A stretch of 64,000 nucleotides of DNA, from contig NW_006768766.1 of NCBI RefSeq assembly GCF_000204055.1, positions 3,172,275 to 3,236,274 on the forward strand, written 5' to 3'. Source of the DNA: Melampsora larici-populina 98AG31 (lineage: Eukaryota > Basidiomycota > Pucciniomycetes > Pucciniales > Melampsoraceae). The notes under the pieces were generated by a model. It searched no databases, was not told the origin of the DNA, and saw nothing but the letters and a program-made list of their open reading frames with translations. Both the position numbers and the translations under genes were made by a program. Below, piece by piece: positions 12,332 through 23,609 of this stretch (position 1 is the stretch's first letter; the number at the start of each line of letters is the position of its first letter).

Positions 12332-12860
12332 TTGCGGATCATTTCTGAGAATCTTGTATCTGAATCTCAGGAAGGAAATGTCCCTTCTCTCGGACTGTCC
12401 TACCATGAGTTGAATACTAATCCTGCTACTTGGACCAGCATCCTACTTGGTTGTGGTTTGGGGTGGGTCTCAGGATCTGGGGGTATGGGGTATCTGGTTC
12501 TAACCTTACCCCTCCTATACATAGTGGAGGCAAGTGAAGAATTAGGTGTGAAAACTAATGTAACAAAATATTCAGAATTCTTGCATGAACAAAAATTCAT
12601 AGGCTTTTTGTGGAACACCAAAGAGAAGACTGTTTCTTTACCAGAAAAGAAGTCAATAAAAAGAAGACTCAAACTTGAAGCTTTTTTGGAGAAAGAATGG
12701 TATTGCTTGGCCACCTAACATTAATTTTACCTCAATTAAAAGCTTACTTGGCGGCAAACTACAAATGGGTAGCAGTTTGGAGAACACTGTCAGCTTAGGT
12801 CTTCAACTAGTTGGCAATTTGGAAGATTTAGCTGAACTTTTACTCACAAAAGTTCTACTT
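12332..12860 (+). pseudogene. DIRS-like reverse transcriptase fragment (piece 1 of a split element)
   Basis: The peptide EELGVKTNVTKYSEF ... EQKFIGFLWNTKEKTVSLPEKK corresponds to the reverse transcriptase thumb of the DIRS-like element at 43-50 kb (NSLGVKTNSAKNHDF, EEQKFLGFVWN, HTVRLPTEK). After a frame change at about 12,715, LILPQLKAYLAANYKW continues the same domain. The polymerase palm upstream is not recognisable. The matching RNase H lies beyond the Ngaro insertion, at 20.1-20.4 kb. Confidence 0.7.
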
Positions 12861-14022
12861 TTGTATAGATTATAAATCTGCAAAATCAAAGGTATCACTT
12901 TAGATTCTTGGTGAGTAGGATTAAAAAGGTAAACCGTAATGGTTAGTTACAGTTGTCTAAGGAGCGGGTTGGATACCGCTGCCAGTCAGATAGTTGGTAG
13001 TAGTACACTTACCAGCCAAATCTTCTGAAATTGACCAAGGTTTTAATCTTAGTTATATTGCAGGCTTGCTTCAGCAGAGGTCTCGATAAGATTTTATCAA
13101 AAAAAGGAATATGAATTTAGGAGTACGCCAGTCAATCAGAACTACCTGAATGATCTGTGACAAGAGCTCAGATCCTAAGAAAATATGGTTGCTAGTGCTG
13201 AGAAGCGTCAAATCTTGGACCGGATATTTATCAAAAACTACACTTCAAGACAAGATTTAGGAATGTTGTAGAAACCAACTAAAACAAGAAGCTCAAATAT
13301 TGAATTTCCAATGGCATATCTGGATTGCCATTAAAGCCAGGAGTCCAACAGTATCCTTGGCTCCCAAATTCAGTGAGTTTCGTGGCTCGGCCTCAAGTTG
13401 GCAGAGTAATACCCGCTGGTCCGAACTTTGACGCTTCTTGGCACTACCAACCATAATAAGAAGAATGGAATCTGGTTGAGGACAAAAAAGTTGAAAAGAT
13501 GAAGAAAGCTTTATTCGATAAGGATTTCAGAAGGTTTCAACTAAAGGTGCTTTTTGAACAGGTTAATTTGTTAAGGTGATAATAAGATGAGTCTTATTCT
13601 CCGTTTGTTCAGAGGAGTATGTATTTAACTAATCCACATTGCTTGTGATGCCAGTCTGTTTCTAGCCTGATTGGATTTAAACAGGGTTTCAGCCGCTTCA
13701 TTTGGTAGGTTATTTGATTTTGAACTAGGCCCTGATTTGTAACAGGGCTGGTTGCATGCTTGAACCTTGTTACGCCTGGTCAGTGTTTTAGTGAATTGTC
13801 TGTCTTTGGATTTCATCCCTGACTGCAGTTTTTACCTTGTTTCCTTGGTACAAATCAAGGATAGCTAAAATAGCTTATGACTTTTATGAGTCATAACATT
13901 ATTAGCTGTTTTCGAATTCTATTTTCGGACAGAGTATTTTATTTGTTTAATATATGTTTTGAATGTTCCACTCTTGAAACTAGAGTGTAAGAGTTGTAAT
14001 TGTTTTTTTTTGTATTTCAATT
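12861..14022. other. Degenerate DNA between DIRS fragment and Ngaro element
   Basis: No intact gene. Short stop-rich stretches look like decayed coding DNA (for example 13,290-13,480), but I could not assign a family. The end is T-rich immediately before repeat A1. Confidence 0.4.
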
Positions 14023-14243
14023 AGGAGTTGGTAACTTGTTATTAACCAATGGGAATGTGATTCAATTCGGTCTTCACGGTACTGTAAACATTACTGACAG
14101 GTCGGGTTCTTTTTTGTTATCCCTTTGGTTTACAGCTATGTTGTCATAAGCTGTTTACCACCTTTCCAAATTATTCCCATTGTACTCACAATCGTCCAGT
14201 TTTTTATCATTCTTCGTTCGTCTCATACATTCTATTTGACGCG
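14023..14243 (+). repeat. Ngaro repeat A1
   Basis: Begins aggagttggtaacttg and is nearly identical over 221 bp to A2 (19,409-19,629), with a handful of single-base differences. Confidence 0.9.
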
Positions 14244-14343
14244 TTCAAACTAAGAGTAGTTTCTCTCTATATTCTTCTAAAAAAGTTATCCATTCCGGTC
14301 CGTCACTGTATAAATCATTTATTTTACCGTCATTTACCGTCAA

Positions 14344-15939
14344 ATGAGTGATGATGATATGTTTGACTATGAAGCTGCTAGAGTGGTTTCTGAAAAGTTG
14401 GCCACCCTTGCTGCCAATTATGAAACGGCCGGTGGTTCATCTGGGAAATCTATGTGTCAAATCCGATCTCTTTTTTCGTCAATTGTTCCTTATACATCCA
14501 GGAACTGGTATAAACAGTGGTCAAAATTTGCTTCCAATATCATCCAATTGGATAAGGAAGCAAACAGACCTGTCTTTCAAAACAAGGGTCCTGTCCCCAT
14601 CAATCCGGTCCTATCCGACAATGATCCAGTGTATGTTTTTGACCTTAGTTCAAACCCAAGATTTCCGGCTGATATTCCAAGGAGTGAAAGAAGTCGTGAT
14701 CAAAGCCGTGACAGAAGTTGTCACCCTTCCCCGGCAAAAAGTGCTTGTTGTAGTGGAGCAATTCCTATCCTCACACAAGAGGAAATTGATAATGCTCAGA
14801 AGGCCAGAGACCTTCTGGATTCTCAAGATGTTGTTTGGCGTTCACGCTCTCAGTCTTTATTTGTGGCTAGAGAGGTGGTTGATAAAAATAAAAGTTACAA
14901 AAGCGACAATGATTCTGAGGTTGATGATGAGGAGGAAGGAAAGAAACGAAAGATGCAGAAATCATGGGAATGGATTGATAGATGCGATTCCGGCCCTTCT
15001 GCATCAGAAAATCTTCCAGAAAGTGCAATTGTTTTTGCTAAAGCTGTTTGTGGATATGCTCCGAATCTTACAAAAGCAGTTGAAGGTTTTAACAACAGAG
15101 TTAAGCCAGCGGATTTTCCTTCAAATCTGTCTAAAGAATTACTTCAAGGCAAGTATATCGACCTTCGACATATTAAAGGAGAATATATGGCGGAGAAGAG
15201 AGGAATGGCTACAAGTCTCATGGTGGCCAGTAAAGACAAAGATATCGAGCTTCAAAATAAGAAGGTTTCTCAAAGGCTTGATGATATTCAGGACTGGTAC
15301 TATTATTTTGATATCCTTCAACAGGCATATCAAGAGGCCTTTCCTAAAGGATTTAAATATTTCCTTCAATACTCTAACTGGATTAAACAAGAATTTATGT
15401 CTAACGGTCAAAAAGCTGATTGGGTTTGTGTCGCTAATTTTGATGCGGCTTTACGTGGCCAATTTGAAATCAGAAGGGATATCTTGTTTGCAGATTGGGA
15501 TCATCAAAGTCTTGGCACGATTCGGACAAGGTACATGCAGAAGGCTTTTGACGATAAACCTCCAGTGGCTTCTTCGAGTAATTGCCCTTACAACGGGGGT
15601 CGTCAAGGGGCTCAACCATTTCAAAGCTCGAAATGTAATATCTCACCTCGAGCTTCTACTTCAAAGAATCAACATTCTCCCAATTACTATCAATCGAGCT
15701 ATAAACACAAGGGTTTATACAAGGTCGAAGACGCGGATCAGATTCCCAAATGTGAGCAGTTCTGTTTCGCGCATAACTTGGGGAATTGCAAGCTTGGGAA
15801 GCCCGCTTGCCTCCGAATCCACCGATGTGTTTGTATTTTTCTGTTCTCCTATTTCTGTTTCTTTCATCCCTGACGCCTAAGTTCATTCCAGAACGTTAAG
15901 GGGTGTAAGAAGGACCACAAGGGATGTGACCACGTCTGA
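14344..15939 (+). CDS. Ngaro Gag-like protein, probable 72-bp intron
   Basis: Long open frame from ATG 14,344 (MSDDDMFDYEAARVV). It has an acidic/Ser-rich linker, an Arg/Asp-Ser cluster (RSRDQSRDRS), a central helical region with EWIDRC and YYYFDILQQAYQEAFPKG, and a C-terminal Cys/His finger (CEQFCFAHNLGNCKLGKPAC, then HRC). Read through, the frame ends in a hydrophobic tail at 15,873. If 15,829-15,900 (GTTTGT...TTAAG) is spliced, the finger continues in phase as GCKKDHKGCDHV and stops at 15,939, which restores a regular zinc-finger pattern. The +2 frame over the same bases is a shadow. The protein presumably packages element RNA. Confidence 0.75.
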
Positions 15940-16211
15940 GGAAGACGGGCCTCAAGATTCCTGTGGTTTAGGGAATATGGAGGGGTTTGTATTTTGTTTC
16001 TTATGTTCCAAAGAGTTCCGGTTCTGTTCTGACATCTGAGTATTTTTCAGAAATTCGGGAGATGTGGATCGGGATAAGGGTTTGGATGTTAATGATGGAA
16101 TAGTCGGGTTGCAGGATTTCGGAGCATTCAATTCGGGAGTGGGGTTGGTATTTTCTGTTTACCATCTTACTTTTTATGAAAAAATTCATAGTTTCTTTGG
16201 CTGACATTTGA

Positions 16212-18095
16212 GTTATACAAAGGCCTTTACCTTTAGATTGCTCAGCTAATGTGTCAAGTCAGGCGGCTCCTGAACAAAAATATCTTTGGGGTTACGTTTG
16301 GGACAGGGTAAATTCTCCTGGGTGGTCTCCCGCTATTGAGTCGAGTCTTTACGCGGAGCCTTTCATGGATGCGCCTCTACTATTGAATGATCCCGATGCA
16401 GATTTTGCTCTAGAACAATATCCGCATTTGTTCAAGATTCTTACACCGATTAAAGTTGATAAGATGGAGTCTTTGCTTGTAGATCATCCAAACAGAAGAT
16501 TTGTGGCTTCGGCGCTGAAGGGGCTAAGAGAAGGGTTTTGGCCTAATTTGTCTCTTCCTTCCTTCAAGGTAGTCGACCCGCCAAATCAAGTGTCCTGTGC
16601 ATCAAATCAACTTCTTTTGGAGGAACAATGCCAAGACAAAATCGACAAAGGAAGGTATTCAGATGAGTTTACGACTTTGCTATTAGGAATGAAGGTCATC
16701 CCGTTGTTAATGGTGTCAAAGAAGGATTCCGACAAATTGAGAGTTTGCTCGAATATGAGCGCTGGACATCCCTCTCCTAACGATTTAATCGATAAGAATA
16801 CTATTCCGGTGGCATATGACTCTTTGAAAACTTTCATCCCTTACTTAATTGACATGTAGGAGAAAGAAGGTGATGTAGTGCTATTCAAGTCGGACATAGA
16901 AGGAGCTTTCAGAATTATTCCTTTGCATCTTCAATATCAAATGAGACAAATTTACCGTATTAGGAATAATAAGAAAAGAGTAGATCATAATCTTAACTTT
17001 GGTTCTTCTGCCTCACCTTATATTTGGTGCGGAGTTTTCTCTTTAGTTCTTTGGATTGCAGAGTGTGTCTTCAATATCAAGCTGCTGAACAACATGATGG
17101 ACGACATATGGTCGGTGTGCTCAACTAAGCACTTTGTCAAATTCAAGGACCACCTGATTCCTCTCCCTCAAGCTAAGCTTTTAAATCTTTTTGATATTTT
17201 GGGGTTTCCGCGGGTGTGGAAAAAGCAGCTTCATGGGCCGGTTTTAGAAATCATAGGTCATGTGGTTGATTCCGAAAAAATGATCATTCAATTACATCCC
17301 GACAAGAAAGCGCATCTCATCAACAGACTTGAAAAATTTGTTTCTAGCCCTTGACATTCTTTAAATGATTGGCAGAAGATACTTGGTCATGCTTCATGGG
17401 CGTGTACTTCAATGCCGTGGGGAAGATTTGCGCTTCAGAGTTTGTATGAAAAGCCCGGCAATAAGTCTCATCGTTTTCTTCAGATTCCTTTGAACAAAGA
17501 GAACCAAAACGACTTACGTTGGTTGATAAATTTTTTTAGTGAAAGTTCTGATATTATGGTACTGAATTCTCTAAGATGGGGTCTTAGAGAGGCGGATGGT
17601 GAATTTTATATGGATGCTTGCATGTATGGTGTTGGCATTTGGGAGCCTGGTCCTAGAATTGGTCGATATTTCATTCTCCCTCCTCCGTTGCGTAATATTT
17701 TTTGGGCAGAGCTTCTAGGGGTCATTTCGGCAATTGACTTAGGAATTCGTAATTGTTCAAAAAGAATTTTCGTTCATTCGGACAATCAGAACGTTGTCGG
17801 TCTTTTCATTTCCCATGCGCCAAACAGGATTGTAAGACAATTATTCAGACATTGTGTTATGCGAATAGTAGAAGCAAAGGTGGATGTGAAAGTTGTGCAT
17901 GTCTCAGCAGAGTCTAATTCAGCGGCTGACATACTTTCCAGACAGAAGATAATTTTAACCCCTGAAAAATCTGACATTATCTGTCATGCCATTGATGCTA
18001 CTGAAGTTTCTTATTTAAACATCAATCCTTCTCTCTCCTCCGGCGGTCAAGTAGCAAACTTAGTATCTTTCAATTCTGAGCTTCATCATGCCTAA
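16212..18095 (+). pseudogene. Ngaro reverse transcriptase/RNase H with two nonsense codons
   Basis: No ATG opens this frame; it is open from 16,212 and recognisable from about 16,260 (KYLWGYVWDRV). Reverse transcriptase landmarks: PLLMVSKKDSDKLRVCSNMS, FKSDIEGAFR, LNFGSSASPYIW, and NMMDDIW in place of the YxDD box. RNase H landmarks: DACMYGVGIW, FWAELLGVISAI, VHSDNQNVV, NSAADILSR. Stops at 16,857-16,859 (TAG) and 17,352-17,354 (TGA) interrupt an otherwise continuous frame; each is one C-to-T change from CAG or CGA. The end overlaps the recombinase start by 8 bp. How Gag and this frame are joined in expression is unresolved; a TTTAG acceptor-like site lies near 16,235. Confidence 0.85.
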
Positions 18096-19068
18096 AAAAC
18101 GTTCTTCAGTTTCAATTTCAAAAAAGCCGGCGTTCAGTATTTTGTTATCCAAGTTAAGAAAATTATTGAATCATGATCAACGCTCAACTATTTCTCTAGT
18201 TTCTCTTTCAAAATATAAATCTGCTTTTAAGAGTTTTGCTAAATTTTGTGTTTTGTTCAAACAACCTTTTATCCCAAATAAAATAAATTTGTGTGATTTT
18301 GTGTCTTATATGTGTCAAGTTATCTCTCCAAGATCAGTTCGAGCATATCTGGTCGGCATTTGTTATATCTTCAAGTTGGATTTCCCTTCTGTAGTTTGTG
18401 AATCAGGTCATCAAGATGTTAAGGACACTATGAAGTCTTGTATCAGTATTCTCTCGAAACCTGTAGTAAGGAAGCTGGCGCTTACGGTAGAGCAAATCAA
18501 ATCGGTGGTTGCTAAGTCTTCTCATTCTTATGATGATAAATTGTTTTTGGCTATGTTGGGGTTTGGTTTTGGAGGTTTACATCGGTTGGGTGAATTGACA
18601 GTTCCTGACTCAACGAAATTGTTTGATTCGAGAAAAATTATCCACCGTTCAACTCTTAGGTTTTCGACTTGCAAGAAATTTATTCAGTACAATTTACCTT
18701 ATTCAAAAGGGGATAGAAATCATATTGGAGTTCCGGTTATTATCCAGTGTTTCTCTAATACTTCCGCTTGCCCTATTTGCCTCATCAAGTCATATTTAAG
18801 GATTTGGGATGATAATTTTATATCGGCTCCGGCGTGTTTCCGTATTCACTTCGACAGATCTTTTTCGGGCCATTCTCTGCGTTCTGGTGGAGCTACAGCG
18901 TTGGCTCAATCTGGTCATACTATGGATTTCATCAAAGCTGCCGGTCGTTGGTCTTCGGATGCTTTTTTAATTTATGTTTGGGGTCACATTGCTTTAAGGC
19001 TACCTGAGAATCGAAATCACGTAGTTGGTGATGTGTCTCATATTGGTTCTAAAGTTTCTTTTTCCTAA
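18088..19068 (+). CDS. Ngaro tyrosine recombinase
   Basis: 326-residue open frame from ATG 18,088, overlapping the end of the RT frame. It belongs to the phage-integrase/tyrosine recombinase fold. Catalytic residues visible are Arg in FGGLHRLGEL, the His-x-x-Arg motif in GHSLRSGGAT and the nucleophile Tyr in DAFLIYVWGH. The N-terminal SAM-like core-binding region includes YKSAFKSFAKFC and SPRSVRAYLVGI. The stretch between FISAPACF and GHSLRSGG looks shorter than usual, so a small in-frame deletion is possible. It would integrate the circular cDNA. Confidence 0.88.
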   Translation: MPKKRSSVSISKKPAFSILLSKLRKLLNHDQRSTISLVSLSKYKSAFKSFAKFCVLFKQPFIPNKINLCDFVSYMCQVISPRSVRAYLVGICYIFKLDFPSVVCESGHQDVKDTMKSCISILSKPVVRKLALTVEQIKSVVAKSSHSYDDKLFLAMLGFGFGGLHRLGELTVPDSTKLFDSRKIIHRSTLRFSTCKKFIQYNLPYSKGDRNHIGVPVIIQCFSNTSACPICLIKSYLRIWDDNFISAPACFRIHFDRSFSGHSLRSGGATALAQSGHTMDFIKAAGRWSSDAFLIYVWGHIALRLPENRNHVVGDVSHIGSKVSFS

Positions 19069-19287
19069 TCAAGTAAGTAATGTTATTGTGTTGAATAGAC
19101 AGATTAATGGCTTTTATGCCTATGTCTTTTGCTTTTTTGGTCTATGGCTTTTGTGCCTTTCTTATTGGTTAATGGCTTCTTTGAGCCTATTATTTTAGCT
19201 GTGGGCTTTTATTTGCTGAACTGACAAAATGATTACCTTCTCCTACTTCACCACTCTGTAGATACGTCTGTAGGCGGGTCGGAGAGA

Positions 19288-19409
19288 GTGTTTTGTCTTT
19301 TCAAGCAATTTATAACCCTGGGCTGTTTGGCCTAGGGATTCACCCATATCTTTCTTTGATTGAGTATTTTCATATACTGCATATTGTGAGTACAGGAATT
19401 ACATTTCTA
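19288..19409 (+). repeat. Ngaro repeat B1
   Basis: 122 bp starting gtgttttgtcttttcaagc and nearly identical to B2 (19,944-20,065). It abuts A2. Confidence 0.9.
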
Positions 19410-19629
19410 GGAGTTGGTAACTTGTTATTAACCAATGGGAATGTGATTCAATTTGGTCTTCACGGTACTGTAAACATTACTGACAAGTCGGGTTCTTTTT
19501 TGTTATCCCTTTGGTTTACAGCTATGTCCTCATAAGCTGTTTACCACCTTTCTGAATTATTCCCATCGTACTCACAATCATCCAGTTTTTTATCATTCTT
19601 TGTTCGTCTCATACATTCTATTTGACGCG
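19409..19629 (+). repeat. Ngaro repeat A2
   Basis: Near-identical copy of A1, lying between B1 and B2, as expected for split direct repeats. Confidence 0.9.
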
Positions 19630-19667
19630 CCCACCCACCCTTTTCCCAATCTGTTCCTTTTTGATTT

Positions 19668-19770
19668 TGTGCTTTGTTGGTCTAGTTTGTTCATCTTTTT
19701 TATTATTATATTTTATCTTTTGTGCCTTGTTGGTCTAGTTTGTTCATCTTTTTTATTATTATATTTTATC
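19668..19770. repeat. 53-bp tandem duplication in the Ngaro 3' spacer
   Basis: Two consecutive copies of a T-rich unit (ttgttggtctagtttgttc, then tttattattatattttatc) between A2 and B2. Confidence 0.75.
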
Positions 19771-19943
19771 ATTTTATTATTTTATTTCCATATCTATTAG
19801 TGTTGCTTTTTTCTTTTCCTTTGTTGGTTCTATTTTTTAGTTTTATTTCTTTATTTGAGTTTACTTTAGTGTTGGTTTGAGATTTTTTGTCTCCGGGCTG
19901 TGTTTTTGTTGTTGTGTGTTATGGCCACTAGCCACCCCGTAGG

Positions 19944-20065
19944 GTGTTTTGTCTTTTCAAGCAATTTATAACCCTGGGCTGTTTGGCCTAGGGATTCGCC
20001 CATATCTTTCTTTGATTGAGTATTTTCATATACTGCGTATTGTGAGTACAGGAATTACATTTCTA
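19944..20065 (+). repeat. Ngaro repeat B2 (3' end of element)
   Basis: Second copy of the B repeat. Homology to B1 ends at ttcta, followed by DNA that continues the interrupted DIRS-like remnant. Confidence 0.88.
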
Positions 20066-20449
20066 TATCTAAATGTGCAATGAAAGTAATGGATGGTTTT
20101 GTTAACACGCTAGAGGGATCTTACTGTAAGAATCCTCTTACGGTTGAAAAACACCAGGAGTGCAGAAAATGCCAGGGGAGGTCAAAGAGGACATGTTGTA
20201 CTGGAAATCAATATTGAACTCGCTACAACTGACCAGAATCCTCCCAAATCACATTGTGAAAAACATGGGATGGGTAGGTGATGTGTCCTCCAAGTACGGT
20301 ATTAAAATCATCATAGGACATTCTTGGGCCCAGTTCAAATGGGAAGAAGGCTGGAGAGAACCACCACACCAACCAAGGCAAACAATTACCTGGGACTAGA
20401 GCATAGGCGGGCCAGCCTGCCTTGAGCTCAATAGGATTATGGTATGTGT
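20066..20449 (+). pseudogene. DIRS-like RNase H fragment (piece 2)
   Basis: EDMLYWKSILNSLQLTRILP and GWVGDVSSKYGI with IIIGHSWAQFKWEEGW match the RNase H start of the intact DIRS-like copy (EVGWVGDASSVFG ... IGVLIGENNWACFKW). This copy is uninterrupted at the site where the 43-50 kb copy carries a 79-bp intron. The frame is lost just before the insertion point at 20,449. Confidence 0.7.
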
Positions 20450-21415
20450 AGAATTTAGCTTTATAATTCTTTAGCATGATTGATCATTGAACCCTTTGAA
20501 CAATTATCGATTTCCTCAACTGACCAATAAATAATCTGAACCAAGATATCTTCAACTTTAGAGGTGTGCAAAAAGCTTTCTAGGTTAATCTTATTTATGT
20601 TATGTTGAGTAGATTCATGAGAGTTTATATAAAGATTAATTTTGAGAACTTGACCAAATTGATTTGGATTGAAATTTAGGATCATCTTTGATATTTCTTT
20701 GAGTGATATTTGTGAATGAATGAAGGATAAAAAGTTGTTATGATGATGTCACAGAAAATATATTCAGATAGAAGTGTAAAAAAGAAATTGAAGTCTTGGT
20801 TTATATATAGCCAGAACAATGAGAGAGAAAATTAAATATAGTCAAGTTGATAATGATAACTGATAAGATTGAGTAACGGTTTGAAAAGGTATACATATAA
20901 GAGTTATAAATAGAATTGAGATAAAATTGAATATGAACTTCATAGGTCAAAAAAAATAAGAACAATAATCACAAACTGAGTGATCACTGATGTAGGAAGG
21001 AAGGATAAAAGTTGCAGATGAGAGAAGAGTCAGACAAATAGTTTTTATAACTAAAATCTTTAACCCTTGCGTCCACTCAAGCTTCATCTAGGCACTGAGA
21101 AAAAGAAAAAGATAAACAAATGATTGAAAGATAAAAGGGAAGAGAAGGGAACCAAAAAAAGTTTAATTTTAAAACATTAAAGACATTTTAACCACTTTTC
21201 AAAAAAAAAGGAAACATCTTCCTCCAAATCAATCTAAACATTCTTTAATAAAGCCTTGAACTGAAACAAACAAATAGAGAAAATCAAAGATTCAAACAAG
21301 GTCAATTTAAGAATGTTCTTCTTCAATTGTAAATGATGATCTCAATTTTCTTCGTTAAATTCAATGATCATAAAGACTTATATTACAAAGGGTGACTTGA
21401 TAGAAATGGACTTCC

Positions 21416-22942
21416 TCAGACCAAAATCCAATACCCAAGCAATGAGTTCAATTTTGAATTTGATGAGATCATCAATGGCAAAACAATGTGATCATTCACT
21501 ACCTGTACTTCAGTTTGGAGGGCAGAATCATATTTAGCTACTTGAAAACTGAATCCGAGATGGTCATGAGAATCTGCCCAAGTTTGATTGATGATGATAA
21601 AGTGGAACCTGTCAACTTCACCATCCACTTTAAAACAAAACCCAGAATCTGAACCGAAATGGATAATAGCCTATGAATGAAGGTGTGTGAGGTATACATA
21701 TGTCTTTGGAGAACTTTATTTAGATGTACCATGCACCACCGGGACCCTCATTCATCCCTATCTCAAAGAACCATTGGAACTCAGAGATCGAAGATTTAAA
21801 AGGGCTCGTAGTCACTGAACCGAATGCGAGTGATCGGGTGCATACTCAGCATCGATTTAATAATGAGAATAAGTTTGAGAAGATGGAAGATGTTGAGAGA
21901 GACAAATGGCCAATCTAAAGTACTTTCCAATAGTGATCTGGTTATGATGAACAGACAGAAGTTGGAAGTTACTGGAAGTGAATCGATTGAAGATGCTTGA
22001 GAAGAGTTTAGCAAATGATTTGAGTGGATGGCGAGCTGTGTCAACTGTTCATCATTCCATAAAGTTGAAATCAATCAGTCATTGAAGAAATAATGAATAG
22101 GTGAAAGAGAACAGGAAGAAACAGTTCAAGTATTCGTGCACGTACCTGATGAATTGTTGACAGATTGAAAGCAATTTGATAAAACCGAACTTGAGAATGC
22201 CATCATGAGATCAAGAATGGAATTGTGATCGTCAGATTTGATGAATTGATGATTATTTGACTTTGAATATGACACAGGTTGTGATTGATGCAAGGGTTTG
22301 ACATCAGGAGTCAAAATTGAATTTTCACGTTCATGTTTTCAAATGAGATTCATGGTTGAATGGGAAGACTGTTGGTCTTGAGATCGATGAGATTGAAGGA
22401 CATGCTGTTGTTCAATTGTGAGCTGGATTCGATCAATCATAAAGGTAAATGATTTTCAGTTCAATTTGATAATCTTCTTGAAGACGTTGAGCATCACTGA
22501 TATTGGTGGTGAAATTGATGAAGCTCATCAATTCATGCTTAATCAAGCTAAGACTAAGACTAAGTGAAGAGAGTGCTGTTCTATGTTGATGGTATTCTAG
22601 ATGATGAGTCGAAGTGCTTGAAATCAATTGATGAGCCCGGAAGGCTTCATGTAAACATTGAATTGAGCCAATGAGGATATTGGTTGAATATTGACGAGCT
22701 TCTGAGATGAGATGAATCATGAGCTACGTAATGGCTTGATTAGAAGGTGAATCAAGTTGAGTACTGAAATGTTGATGTTGTTGATAATGATACAATGAAG
22801 AGTGTTGACGATAAGCTGGTATTGGATGGGATAAAGAACTACATATACGGAAAAGGTAAAGCAAAGGTGAAGGCAGTATTGTTTGATTGATAAAGAAAGA
22901 GAATAGGACATAGAGTGGATGATACAGCTTACGGTCATACAA
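21416..22942 (-). pseudogene. Unidentified decayed gene inside the 3.16-kb insertion
   Basis: Minus-strand stretches read like real protein: Gln- and Ser-rich segments around 22,440-22,940 (TQLDSPSNQ, HLISEARQYS, SSTSTHHLEYHQHR, ELMSFINFTTNISDAQRLQE), then after a one-base frame change DRIQLTIEQQHVLQSHR and LTPDVKPLHQSQPVSYSKSN to 22,140. There a GTACGTG donor follows LSNCFQSVNNSS. Further down, 21,416-21,628 gives RFHFIIINQTWADSHDHLGF. Stops (TAG near 22,728, TGA near 22,347) are single C-to-T steps from sense codons. I do not recognise the family; it may be a captured host gene. Confidence 0.35.
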
Positions 22943-23449
22943 TCAGGGATAGGAACAACTATGAGGTAAACCCAGTACTATTTGATGGATATGGATTGTT
23001 TTTAGTTAGAGTGGAGGCAAAAAGAGGTGGTGTATGGCGGAAGAGGAAAAAGAAATAAATTCATAATTGTGCAGAAAAGAAAGCTGATTGAGAATGCATA
23101 CGTTTATAGAAGTAACAATTAGTACAATCTGATGCGTATGGAAAGCAAGAGGTGAAAGGGTTCCTTAGAGGGGCTAAAATAGGAAATTGACAACCTGTAA
23201 AGCTTCAGAAACACTTGTAGGTAATGCAGATTAGGAAAAAAACTGATCAACAAGTGGGCAAATGCGAAAGAAAGGAATGCTACACCCAAACAATTGGGTA
23301 TAAATAGACAGCAATTTGGAAGTCAAAGATAATGGATCCCCGCACCCCTCAACAGCAAACCAGGAATTTGTCTTTACGACCAATGGTGGCTGAAACAGTA
23401 GGGGTGTCATGGTGGATGTACCTTTGTACGCTCCGGCTTTCAAGCGGAA

Positions 23450-23500
23450 GCTCAGCACTTATGTGTCTAGCCCTAAGGGGAGGCATAAGTGCTGAGATTT
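23450..23500. repeat. 13-bp stem hairpin
   Basis: CTCAGCACTTATG and its exact reverse complement CATAAGTGCTGAG flank a 20-nt loop. It lies near the right end of the 3.16-kb insertion. Confidence 0.6.
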
Positions 23501-23609
23501 TGCTTGAAGGGGGGGCTTTACGAATTTACATTTATTTAATGAGACTGTGGCGGTCCCCCTAGGCCTCTTAATGTTAATAACTAAAATTGATGTGGTGGGG
23601 TTTTGGTAC

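Larger units (their letters stand above)
14023..20065 (+). mobile_element. Ngaro-type tyrosine-recombinase retrotransposon with split direct repeats
   Basis: The order is A1 (14,023-14,243), gag, RT/RNase H, tyrosine recombinase, B1 (19,288-19,409), A2 (19,409-19,629), B2 (19,944-20,065). A copies are 221 bp each and B copies 122 bp each, and B1 abuts A2. This A1-ORFs-B1-A2-B2 arrangement is the hallmark of Ngaro elements, which integrate by tyrosine recombinase rather than DDE integrase and leave no target duplication. No methyltransferase domain was noticed. Total length is 6,043 bp. Two nonsense codons in RT/RNase H make this copy non-autonomous. It sits between the RT and RNase H pieces of an older DIRS-like element. 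Confidence 0.88.
20450..23609. mobile_element. 3.16-kb insertion inside the DIRS remnant, flanked by a 6-bp repeat
   Basis: RNase H coding stops at about 20,449 and resumes at 23,610. ATGTGT is present at 20,444-20,449 and 23,610-23,615, consistent with a 6-bp target duplication. The insert has no obvious terminal inverted repeat or LTR. It holds AT-rich DNA, a decayed minus-strand gene (21.4-22.9 kb) and, near its right end, a 13-bp hairpin. The element class is not recognised. Confidence 0.45.

Noticed and set aside
14348..15880. 510-codon open frame overlapping Gag in another frame
   Set aside because: Shadow of the real Gag frame, which has the Cys/His finger and structured region; the other frame has no recognisable content.
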